Shown here piece after piece: positions 18,377-26,119 of a DNA stretch of 64,000 nucleotides (the first letter of the stretch is position 1; each line of letters opens with the position of its first letter). The position numbers were made by a program, and so were the translations under genes. The stretch is from Candidatus Woesearchaeota archaeon (lineage in GTDB: Archaea; Nanobdellota; Nanobdellia; Woesearchaeales; GW2011-AR4): positions 62,001 to 126,000 of the forward strand of contig JACPMR010000003.1 of the NCBI GenBank assembly GCA_016185945.1, given 5' to 3'. The notes beneath the pieces were generated by a model. It was not told the DNA's origin, did not search any database, and was given only the letters and a program-made list of their open reading frames with translations.

Positions 18377-20026
18377 CCCCAATAATTTTCCTTCTTCGTC
18401 ATATTTTCTGTAAAATGTGATTTTATCGTTACCTAAAAACTTTGAGATTAATTCCCTATCCAGATAAAAAGGCACGGACTCAAGATCGGACAGCTGGAAA
18501 TAGCGGGAAGATTCAGCAAAAATGAATGATAATTTTGAGGAGATAATTATGCCCGCTATATTTTTAATGGGAGAAATATCGTCTATAACCGACACCCCCT
18601 TGTCATTAAATAAAAATCTCCTTGAAAAATTTATATCAGTCATTTCATTTTTTTGCCTAATCAGCTTGTTTCTTAGAAAATTCCTTGCAGCTTTACTGAT
18701 AAAGCTGCTTTTCCCCAATGTTAACTGAAATGCCCTGAAGACCAGAAAAGATAAAGGAGTTAGTGCTGTACCTTTTATTCCTATAAATTTTCTCGTTATC
18801 TCTATATTCTCTTTTTCTATCACTATTTTATCATTTTTTCCCAAATAATTTGAGCTTGCCCTTCCTCCATACCTTAATTCTATTACAGAGCCGCCATCAA
18901 TGACTGATTTATTTTTATTAAATGTTATTTTCGCAACTCCACCCTTTTTTATGTTTATTACCAGATAAATTCCCCCCACATTTTTTACAAATATGCCTGC
19001 CTCGTTAAAATAATTCATGAATTCTTTAGAAAATAAATCATAAGATTGCATTGTTTTTTTGCCATCTCGGTAAGCTTGCAAATAAGAATAGCCGTTGAAT
19101 AAAAGGTATCTGTCATCAACTGCCACAGGAGATATTGTAGTTTTTTCTTTTATAGCATTTCTTATAGCGTTGCAAATCGCCTTTGCCGAATGAAACTTGC
19201 CAGACAACAGTTCAAAGCCATGCGGGATAAGATATTCAGTGTTCCTGCTTCCAACTTCTCCACCAAAAGTAAGGTTAGGAAATGCGAAATACTGCACAAA
19301 GTCGGATGCCTTTTTAAGGGAAGAAAGCAGCCGCTTATCCCCTGCTTTTTTATAGTATTTTGCCAGATAGTCAATGGAGAGGGATAAATATCCAATATCA
19401 ACACCGCCATATTCTATAAACCATCCTTCTTTGCTTTGCCTTTTTAAAATCTCTGCCAACTTTTTTTTTGCGCCAAACTTGTATTTTGATTTTTTCGTTA
19501 AAAGATACAAGTTATGGAGGGCAATTATAGAGCCTGCCTTTTGGTTTAAAGCCATATCTTCATCATTCCTTAGAAGCCATTCCCCACATTTTTCTAAATA
19601 ATCGACAACCAATTTTCTGCTCTTTATCGTGCTTCCTAATAAAAGGCACGTCTCAGACAATGCATAGCAAACAAATGCAGTTGCAACAAATGAATGCTCA
19701 TTGGGATACATCTCATTGAAAGAGCCATCCTTGTTTTGCAGCTTGCTTGTAAATTCTAAAGCGGCATTAATCCACTCAAGAACCTGCTCGTTATCGTAAT
19801 AGGGGTTGTCTTTACGCCTTATCAAAAACATTAGAGCCAAAGTCAGCACTGCCTCCTGCTTTCTTGCATTGGACATATCGAATGAGTTGTAATTCCAGTA
19901 ATCCCTGTCAAACGAGCCGTAATTTCTGGAGGAAGGGTTGCGATTAAGCAAATTAAGGATTCTTGGCATTACATCTTTTACTTCAAAAAAATATATATCT
20001 TTACCGAGTTGTTTCATATTAATCAA
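18362..20026 (-). CDS. Two-domain toroid/beta-sandwich protein, polysaccharide lyase-like
   Basis: 554 residues. Residues 1-310 are helical with repeats such as EWINAALEFTSKLQNKDGSF and EILKRQSKEGWFIEYGGVDIGY, an alpha/alpha toroid; residues about 320-554 are beta-rich. That order resembles heparinase II/III and alginate lyases, but no catalytic set could be assigned and there is no signal peptide, so the name is by architecture only. It begins directly after the stop of the nitroreductase fusion, in an operon with that gene and the GT2. It may trim or epimerise the glycan. Confidence 0.65.
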   Translation of the reverse strand: MINMKQLGKDIYFFEVKDVMPRILNLLNRNPSSRNYGSFDRDYWNYNSFDMSNARKQEAVLTLALMFLIRRKDNPYYDNEQVLEWINAALEFTSKLQNKDGSFNEMYPNEHSFVATAFVCYALSETCLLLGSTIKSRKLVVDYLEKCGEWLLRNDEDMALNQKAGSIIALHNLYLLTKKSKYKFGAKKKLAEILKRQSKEGWFIEYGGVDIGYLSLSIDYLAKYYKKAGDKRLLSSLKKASDFVQYFAFPNLTFGGEVGSRNTEYLIPHGFELLSGKFHSAKAICNAIRNAIKEKTTISPVAVDDRYLLFNGYSYLQAYRDGKKTMQSYDLFSKEFMNYFNEAGIFVKNVGGIYLVINIKKGGVAKITFNKNKSVIDGGSVIELRYGGRASSNYLGKNDKIVIEKENIEITRKFIGIKGTALTPLSFLVFRAFQLTLGKSSFISKAARNFLRNKLIRQKNEMTDINFSRRFLFNDKGVSVIDDISPIKNIAGIIISSKLSFIFAESSRYFQLSDLESVPFYLDRELISKFLGNDKITFYRKYDEEGKLLGSKVV

Positions 20027-21400
20027 CTATTTTTTAGCTGTGACTACGCATACTGTTCCAAAAGTAGTTTGCCTGAAGCCATAAATATTAACAAGGAATT
20101 TAATGATTTTGGTAATGAAGTCTTCTCTCCTTATCCTATGCAGATAGCTTGTACCGCCGCTTTTGATGTATTGCAGTACCATCTGGTATGCCTGGTCAAA
20201 AAATGTCGGAAAGGGAAAATAACATTCTTTTTTTATGTTCTTGAAACCGCTGTTTTTTAGCAGCTTCACAAATCTTTTCGAATCCAGGGGGATATAAGGG
20301 CCGAAAAATGCATAGATGCCAGTATTTCTAATATCATCTCCAAAAAGAACCTTCAGTACGAAATAGAAGAGCCGGTATAAGATACTCTTCTTTCTGAATA
20401 TAATGATAAACTCTCCTTTGTCATCCAGCAGTTCGTATGATTCATTCAGCACGGCATTCAAGAACTTTTTTGGTATTCTCTCGAACTTATATATAGAAGT
20501 AATTGTACGAAACTTCTTTTTTCTTTTTTTTAAGTCTTTGAATGAAGTGTCGTACACTAAGTAGGTAATATCCAGTTTTTTGTCCTTTACCAATGCCGCG
20601 GCTGCCTTTGTGTAGTGAGAAGTTTCATCTGTAAGGTCAATTGTGTATATCTTCTCATTTGGAAACAGGGAGAGATAGGCCCCGTCATAAGTAAACCAGT
20701 CCAGTATATGCCCTTTTGCCTTTCTTAAGGTTATTGCCGCAATCTCTTTTTCCTCCCAGGTCATTATATCCATTTCCTTGCCTAGAAATGTCTTTCTGCA
20801 ATAATACCTTTGGTAATCTTTTATGTCCTCTATAGTCCAGTTATCGGGAAGATACGAGAATATATTGTTCCTCTTTCTCTTAAATTTCTCCAGATGCAGA
20901 ACTTTTGATAACTCCCTCCTTGGAGGCGGATTTAGCTTCTCATAAAATTTGGTGTTTTTATATCCAAGAGTTACAAAACAAACAATCATCTGATCATTAG
21001 GTATGTTCAGGATTTTCTTTATCTTTTTCTCATTGCCGAAGCTATTTATGCTGCACGAACCTAGTCCATAGTATGTAGTGGCAAGCAACATGTTCTGCAT
21101 TGCGGCTGTAGCGCCTTGTATCGCTTCCTTGTAATTAGATTTTTCATACGTTATCACTATGACTACAGGCGCCCTTCCTATCAGAGTTGTGGATGCAGCC
21201 TCATGAATCAGCCTGTTTTTAGTGCCCTTGTCCTTTACAACTACAAAATTCCATAACTGCTGGTTGCATGTACTGGGAGCCCATGTTGCTGCTTCAATTA
21301 TTTTTTTGATTAAATTGTCGCTTACCTGCTTGTCCAGAAACCTCCTCACGCTTCTCCTGCTTTTAACAACATCTATGAAGCTATTTCTTCTTGACAACAC
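20027..21400 (-). CDS. Nitroreductase - methyltransferase-like fusion protein
   Basis: 457 residues. Residues 1-165 are an FMN nitroreductase: SRRSVRRFLDKQV, AATWAPSTCNQQLW, then GLGSCSINSFG and a typical VTLGY segment. From about residue 185 a second domain follows: GHILDWFTYDGAYLSLF where the SAM glycine loop would be, YTIDLT after strand 2, and a C-terminal half like SAM methyltransferases (ELLDDKGEFIIIFR, LLKNSGFKNI). The SAM loop is not canonical, so methyl transfer is uncertain. The start overlaps the GT2 gene by 20 nt. Two enzymes joined in one chain suggest consecutive steps on one substrate. Confidence 0.75.
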   Translation of the reverse strand: MLSRRNSFIDVVKSRRSVRRFLDKQVSDNLIKKIIEAATWAPSTCNQQLWNFVVVKDKGTKNRLIHEAASTTLIGRAPVVIVITYEKSNYKEAIQGATAAMQNMLLATTYYGLGSCSINSFGNEKKIKKILNIPNDQMIVCFVTLGYKNTKFYEKLNPPPRRELSKVLHLEKFKRKRNNIFSYLPDNWTIEDIKDYQRYYCRKTFLGKEMDIMTWEEKEIAAITLRKAKGHILDWFTYDGAYLSLFPNEKIYTIDLTDETSHYTKAAAALVKDKKLDITYLVYDTSFKDLKKRKKKFRTITSIYKFERIPKKFLNAVLNESYELLDDKGEFIIIFRKKSILYRLFYFVLKVLFGDDIRNTGIYAFFGPYIPLDSKRFVKLLKNSGFKNIKKECYFPFPTFFDQAYQMVLQYIKSGGTSYLHRIRREDFITKIIKFLVNIYGFRQTTFGTVCVVTAKK

Positions 21401-22301
21401 AATACTCCTCCTCTCTGTCCCTGTTGTTTATCAGCATCTCTCCAATAAGCCCTGTTGATATGAATTGCACACCTAGAATGACAAAAAGCACTGCAAGCAT
21501 AATGTAAGCTTCTTTGACTATTAAAACTCCAAAGATAAATCGCTTTATTGCGAGATAAATTCCTAGGACAACGCCCAGCATAAGCAAAAACAAGCCCAGA
21601 GAGCCGAAAAAATGAGACGGTCTTTTCTTAAATCTTGTGAGGAAAAATACCGTAATCAGATCCAAAAAGCCCTTGACAAGCCTGTCTGTGCCGAATTTTG
21701 ATTTGCCGTACTTGCGAGGCAAGTTCTTCACTTCAACTTCCGTTACCTTGAACCCTTTTTGATGCACCAGTACAGGAATGTACCTATACAGTTCGCCATA
21801 AATTGAAAGCCCATTTGTCACTTCCCTCCTGAATGCCTTGAACGGGCAATCTATGTCATGAAGCCTAACGCCAGTAAGCATGCTTGTGAGCAAGTTGAAG
21901 ATTTTTGAAGGTATCAGCTTAAGCTCGTACCATTTGTACTTCTTTTGCTTCCATCCAACCACCAGGTCAAAGCCGTCATCAATCCTCTTCAAGAGCTTTG
22001 GTATGTCAGAAGGGTCGTCTTGCAGGTCGCCGTCCATTGTTATTATAACAGAGCCTTCTGCATTTCTGAAGCCAGCTGCCAATGCTGCAGACTTGCCAAA
22101 ATTTCTTCTGAACTGCACTAATCTTATTTTATTGTCCCTTTTTTGCAGTTTAGCTATAATGTTCGGGGTATCATCTGTGCCGCCATCATCAACATAAATT
22201 ATCTCATGATTGATTTTAGCAAGAACGGATTTTAGTTTTTCATATAAAGCGATTATATTGCCCGCTTCATTCATTACAGGTATAACAATTGATAGTAGCA
22301 T
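21381..22301 (-). CDS. GT2 polyprenyl-phosphate glycosyltransferase with two TM helices (GtrB/ArnC-like)
   Basis: 306 residues. SIVIPVMNEAGNI start, MDGDLQDDPSDIP (DxD plus the GtrB/ArnC/DPM3-type QDDP), then RKYGKSKFG, then two C-terminal membrane helices (about residues 230-255 and 265-292). This topology is that of enzymes loading glucose or Ara4FN on polyprenyl phosphate. Head of a three-gene minus-strand operon. Together with the deacetylase and formyltransferase it could play the ArnC part. Confidence 0.87.
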   Translation of the reverse strand: MLLSIVIPVMNEAGNIIALYEKLKSVLAKINHEIIYVDDGGTDDTPNIIAKLQKRDNKIRLVQFRRNFGKSAALAAGFRNAEGSVIITMDGDLQDDPSDIPKLLKRIDDGFDLVVGWKQKKYKWYELKLIPSKIFNLLTSMLTGVRLHDIDCPFKAFRREVTNGLSIYGELYRYIPVLVHQKGFKVTEVEVKNLPRKYGKSKFGTDRLVKGFLDLITVFFLTRFKKRPSHFFGSLGLFLLMLGVVLGIYLAIKRFIFGVLIVKEAYIMLAVLFVILGVQFISTGLIGEMLINNRDREEEYCVVKKK

Positions 22302-22583
22302 ATTTTTGCATCCAGCTTTATTTCGACTCTATATCCTAGCTAAGCATTATCAACATAAATTATATGCCGTATTCACATATAATATAAACAAGTATTTCCT
22401 ATATAAAAATATACCACGAAATAAAAAGCTTTTGCTTTGCGGTTGTTTAACAGGCTCAGCATATTCTTCCTATATTGTTCATGAGCGAGCACTCTCCAAA
22501 CACCCTATCTTATAGAGTCTCTGCCGTGCCCAAAAAAAGAAAAATTTATATAGCTGTCTTTTTACATATAGTTATGATTTACT
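22302..22583. other. Divergent intergenic region
   Basis: 282 nt between the GT2 and radical SAM start codons. Mostly AT-rich; a somewhat GC-richer patch lies at about 22435-22540. A TATA-like AAATTTATATAG about 30 nt before the radical SAM start should be its promoter. It lacks the blocks found in elements A-E, and no ORF or RNA was recognised. Confidence 0.5.
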
Positions 22584-23990
22584 ATGGCTAGCGATGCAGT
22601 TTTTATATACCCACCTATAAAATTCGGTACAAAAGAGGGTTTTACCTTACCCCCTCTTGGAGCCCTATACATAGCAACATATGCAAAAAAGATGGGGCTT
22701 TCTGTAAAGTTTATAGACTCTCTTATTGAGGGAGGCAGCGAGGAGGAGATAGCCACCAGCATTACAAGTGAAAACCCGAAGTTTGTCTGTTTTAGCGTGA
22801 TGTCATGCCAAGTTCTAAACTCTTTAAAGTTAGCGTCAAAAATCAAGGAGCAGAATAAGGAAATAAAAATAGTTATCGGCGGCTCCCATATAGCCTCTAC
22901 AAAGGAAGAATTGTTTAAGTATACAAATGATGTAGATTACTTAATGTATGGAGAAGCGGAAATTGCCTTTTATGAACTATATAATGCGAAAAATGAAGAA
23001 GACCTTTCAAAGATAAGCGGATTGATTTACAGGTCAGGGGATGACATAAAACTCAATCAAAATATTCCAATAGCTAATTTAGACGAATTGCCATTTCCTG
23101 ATTTAAGCTTAGTAAACCTCGATAAATATAATTCATATTATGTAAAGTCACTTCCATTAGCTACAATAATGGCTACAAGGGGCTGCCCTTTTAGATGCAC
23201 TTTTTGTGACCAGTTTGCCACCATGGGCAGGGAATTCAGGCACAGGACTCCCAAAAATATAGTTGATGAGATTGAGCATAACCTTAAGAATTTTGGTACA
23301 AAGGATTTTATCTTTAAGGATAGCACTTTCACTAATAACAAGAATTGGGTTTATGGAATTTGCAAAGAGATAAAGGATAGAGGTCTCAAAATAAACTGGT
23401 CCTGCAATACAAGAGTAAGCATGGTTAGTGAAGAGCTGCTCAAAACAATGAAGGATGCAGGATGCTATATGATAGCATTTGGCATAGAAGCCGGGACACA
23501 ACACGTATTAAATTTGATGAAGAAGGGCACAAGGGTTGAGCAGGCGCATGAGGCAACAAAAATGTGCAATAAAGCAGGAATTGAAACTACTGGATATTTC
23601 ATGATAGGGAATCCAGGAGAAAAGGAAGAGGATGCATTAAAAACAATAAAACTGGCAAAAGAAATTGATTTGGATTATGCCGCATTCGGGGTTACAATAG
23701 CGTATCCAAATACAGAGATATATTACTGGGCGCTTGAAAACAACTGCTTGGGCGATAAAGAATGGTATATGAAGGAGAATGATATAAACATAACGGGCAA
23801 CACTATCAGCGATATAAAAGGCGGGGCGCTTAACCGTGAGGATTTTCCAGTAGACAGGCAAATACAGCTGTGCAAAAAAGCAAATAAAGAGTTTTATATC
23901 AGACCGTCCTATATCTTTAAAAGGATATTTAAAATACGAAGTTTTAATGATGTAGCAAGAAATCTAAGAGCCCTTGCTGAAATCGTATAA
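22584..23990 (+). CDS. B12-binding-type radical SAM protein
   Basis: 468 residues. Residues 1-140 are a cobalamin-binding-like Rossmann domain (PPLGALYIATYAKKMG, IVIGGSHIAS) but without the DxHxxG cobalamin-ligand motif, so B12 may bind base-off without it, or not at all. The radical SAM cluster motif is CPFRCTFC with Cys201, Cys205 and Cys208; GIEAGTQHVLNLMKKG and TTGYFMIGNPGE follow as in the BchE/elongator-like branch. Members do methylation, cyclisation or thioether chemistry. Given the neighbours, sugar or lipid modification is possible; the substrate is unknown. Single-gene transcription unit. Confidence 0.85.
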   Translation: MASDAVFIYPPIKFGTKEGFTLPPLGALYIATYAKKMGLSVKFIDSLIEGGSEEEIATSITSENPKFVCFSVMSCQVLNSLKLASKIKEQNKEIKIVIGGSHIASTKEELFKYTNDVDYLMYGEAEIAFYELYNAKNEEDLSKISGLIYRSGDDIKLNQNIPIANLDELPFPDLSLVNLDKYNSYYVKSLPLATIMATRGCPFRCTFCDQFATMGREFRHRTPKNIVDEIEHNLKNFGTKDFIFKDSTFTNNKNWVYGICKEIKDRGLKINWSCNTRVSMVSEELLKTMKDAGCYMIAFGIEAGTQHVLNLMKKGTRVEQAHEATKMCNKAGIETTGYFMIGNPGEKEEDALKTIKLAKEIDLDYAAFGVTIAYPNTEIYYWALENNCLGDKEWYMKENDINITGNTISDIKGGALNREDFPVDRQIQLCKKANKEFYIRPSYIFKRIFKIRSFNDVARNLRALAEIV

Positions 23991-24037
23991 ATATAATTTA
24001 TCTTAAAAATATAAAGATTTATTGATTAATTACCTCC

Positions 24038-25054
24038 TTATTTTTGTGTTAATATCTTTATAACAACATTAACAAAATCACGAGTATTTACATTCTTGAC
24101 CAAAACACCATTCTTCACGATCTCCGGATGCGAGCATATGTTGAAAGCAATTACTTTTTTGCCGCATGCCTGCGCCTCTGCTGCTGGAAGATTAAACCCC
24201 TCCCATAATGAAGCTGTGACATACAAGTCGCATGCAGCATAGTAATAAGGAAGTTCTTTGTCATCTACAAAGTCCATGAAAATAACATTGCTGTTTGCCA
24301 TATTTCTGAGTTTTTTATAATAAGAGGGAAATGAAGATTTTCCTATAATCAACAATTTTGCATTTGGCAGTTTTTGATTGATAATATTGAAAATTTCCAA
24401 TAATGTATGTATGTTTTTGTGGGGAGATATTCTACCAATAAACAATAACAATTTTTCATTACTTTTAATGCCTAATTTTTTCCTTATTTTATTTCCATTA
24501 AGATTTTTTCTAAATCTTGTTTTGTCTACTTCATCGTATATAACCTTGCTGTCGAGCCCTGTTTCCTTTTTTAACTCACTTTGCATGAATTTACTTATTG
24601 AGATTGCAGAATCAGCATTTTTTAAGGATAGATTGTTAAAAAATGAGAATAATCTTAGGTATAATTTTTCAAATGGATTAGCAAAAAGTTCGCTGTAGCC
24701 GATACCATGATTATAATAAACATACTTTACATTGTACTTTTTCTTTGCTTGGTAAGCAATCCAGTTCATTGGATAGAAATGCGAAATTACCATGTCAAAA
24801 TCTTTTAGTTTTTTTGTAGCACTTTTTGTTTTTTTAGTGTCAAGAAAAAATAATAATCTATATAATCTCTGAAGAAACAAGTTTTTTGACATTCCCAATA
24901 CTTCAAGCTTGAATCCCTCTGGTTTAATAGTCGCATCTAAAGTAAAAACACTAACCTCATTGCCTTTTCTGGCATAATCCTTTGCCTGCTGTTCAGCAAC
25001 CCTGTCAATGCCGCTGAAATGGTAAAATGTTGGAGTTAAAATTGCTATTTTCAT
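24038..25054 (-). CDS. GT4 glycosyltransferase
   Basis: 338 residues, GT-B fold. C-terminal nucleotide-sugar domain with GRISPHKNIHTLLE and the ExxxxxxxE region EGFNLPAAEAQACG; N-terminal half starts TPTFYHFSGIDRVAEQQA. Retaining transferase using a nucleotide sugar at the cytosolic face. Element B ends about 30 nt before its ATG, so it may be the leader of this gene. Confidence 0.88.
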   Translation of the reverse strand: MKIAILTPTFYHFSGIDRVAEQQAKDYARKGNEVSVFTLDATIKPEGFKLEVLGMSKNLFLQRLYRLLFFLDTKKTKSATKKLKDFDMVISHFYPMNWIAYQAKKKYNVKYVYYNHGIGYSELFANPFEKLYLRLFSFFNNLSLKNADSAISISKFMQSELKKETGLDSKVIYDEVDKTRFRKNLNGNKIRKKLGIKSNEKLLLFIGRISPHKNIHTLLEIFNIINQKLPNAKLLIIGKSSFPSYYKKLRNMANSNVIFMDFVDDKELPYYYAACDLYVTASLWEGFNLPAAEAQACGKKVIAFNICSHPEIVKNGVLVKNVNTRDFVNVVIKILTQK

Positions 25055-25088
25055 ATTTGATAAATTTTTATATTAATTTTGAATTTTC

Positions 25089-25287
25089 AATCCGTTCGCT
25101 TCGCTCACAAACGATACTGCTCGGCGTCTCTCCGATTGCCATGTCGGAAATCATAGATTTCCGAGCATTCCCGAAAATCCTATGGATTTTCGATAACATC
25201 GAGCCGCCTCGCCTATATATTAAAACAATCAGGCACACTGTCCCGAGCTGGGCTCCCACATCACGCTTGCAGATGCTGGGAAGCGAC
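25089..25287 (-). repeat. GC-rich intergenic hairpin element B (possible structured ncRNA or leader)
   Basis: Lies between two minus-strand genes. Read on the minus strand it starts with the head hairpin (25250-25287), 38 nt aligning without gaps with element A, then GTGCCTGATTGTT (as in D), TAGGCGAGG (as in A and E), two perfect 9-bp hairpins with 3-nt loops (25172-25192, loop TAT; 25144-25164, loop ATA), and the TTGTGAGCG/GCGAACGGATTG block shared with A and E. It starts about 40 nt after the previous stop and ends about 30 nt before the next ATG. Confidence 0.6.
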
Positions 25288-25328
25288 GTATTTTTTGATT
25301 ATTTTTTAATGTTCATATTACAATATTG

Positions 25329-26045
25329 TTAAATTAAACCTAACAAATGTCTTACTTTTAATCTCAAAACCATAAAGTAGCCTGCTGCAAGCTGCGGAAT
25401 GCCTAGTTTTGACTTGCCTTTTGTTCTATCAACAAAGGTTATCGGAATTTCCTTTATTTTAAAACCTTTAAGGTGTGCTTTGAAAAGCACTTCTTGCACA
25501 ATTGCAGGGCCTTTTGATTCAAGGTTTTGAACATTTATTTTTCCAAGCACTTTTCTTTTAAAGCACCTAAAACCGGAATTGCAGTCCTTTACCTTTATTC
25601 CAAGCATTAACCTTATGTAAAGATTTGCTCCCCATGTAACAAAGCGCCTGAACAATCCTCTCCCAATTTCTTTGCTTTCTTTTAATTGCCTTGAGCCGAG
25701 AACTACATCGGCATTTTCAAGCTCTTTAACCATCAAAGGAATGTATTTTGGGTTGTGAGAAAAGTCAGCATCCATCTCAACAACAACATCTGCTCCGTGC
25801 TTCAAGCAATAAATAAACCCTTCTCTTCCAGCAGCACCTCTGCCTTTGTCTTTTTTTCTCAACAGAAGATGAACATTTTTATTTTTTTTTGAAATTTTCT
25901 GAACAATTTTCCATGTTCCATCTGGGCTGTTATCATCCACTACGACAATATGTGAGTTTTTGATTTTTAATTGCAGAATTTTGTCTATCAAATTTTTAAT
26001 GTTTTCTTTTTCGTTGTAGGTTGGAATCATGATGAAAGTTTTCAT
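25329..26045 (-). CDS. GT2 dolichol-phosphate mannose synthase-like
   Basis: 238 residues, no membrane segment. MIPTYNEKENI, VVDDNSPDGTW, EMDADFSHNP (DxD), LGIKVKDCNSGFRCF and FVDRTKGKSKLG all match DPM1. It should make a polyprenyl-phosphate mannose or similar donor. A TTTATAAATTTA TATA box about 25 nt upstream gives a short-leader promoter, divergent from the surface protein gene. Confidence 0.9.
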   Translation of the reverse strand: MKTFIMIPTYNEKENIKNLIDKILQLKIKNSHIVVVDDNSPDGTWKIVQKISKKNKNVHLLLRKKDKGRGAAGREGFIYCLKHGADVVVEMDADFSHNPKYIPLMVKELENADVVLGSRQLKESKEIGRGLFRRFVTWGANLYIRLMLGIKVKDCNSGFRCFKRKVLGKINVQNLESKGPAIVQEVLFKAHLKGFKIKEIPITFVDRTKGKSKLGIPQLAAGYFMVLRLKVRHLLGLI

Positions 26046-26119
26046 AATTTAAAAGACATATAGAACTGTTTATAAATTTAGTTGTAAGAGGTTTTAATAT
26101 GGCAAAATTTAAATAAGTA

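Noticed and set aside
25055-25328. tRNA or rRNA fragment in the GC-rich intergenic region
   Set aside because: No cloverleaf with GGTTCRA loop or CCA end could be drawn, nor conserved rRNA sequence; related blocks occur in four other gaps.
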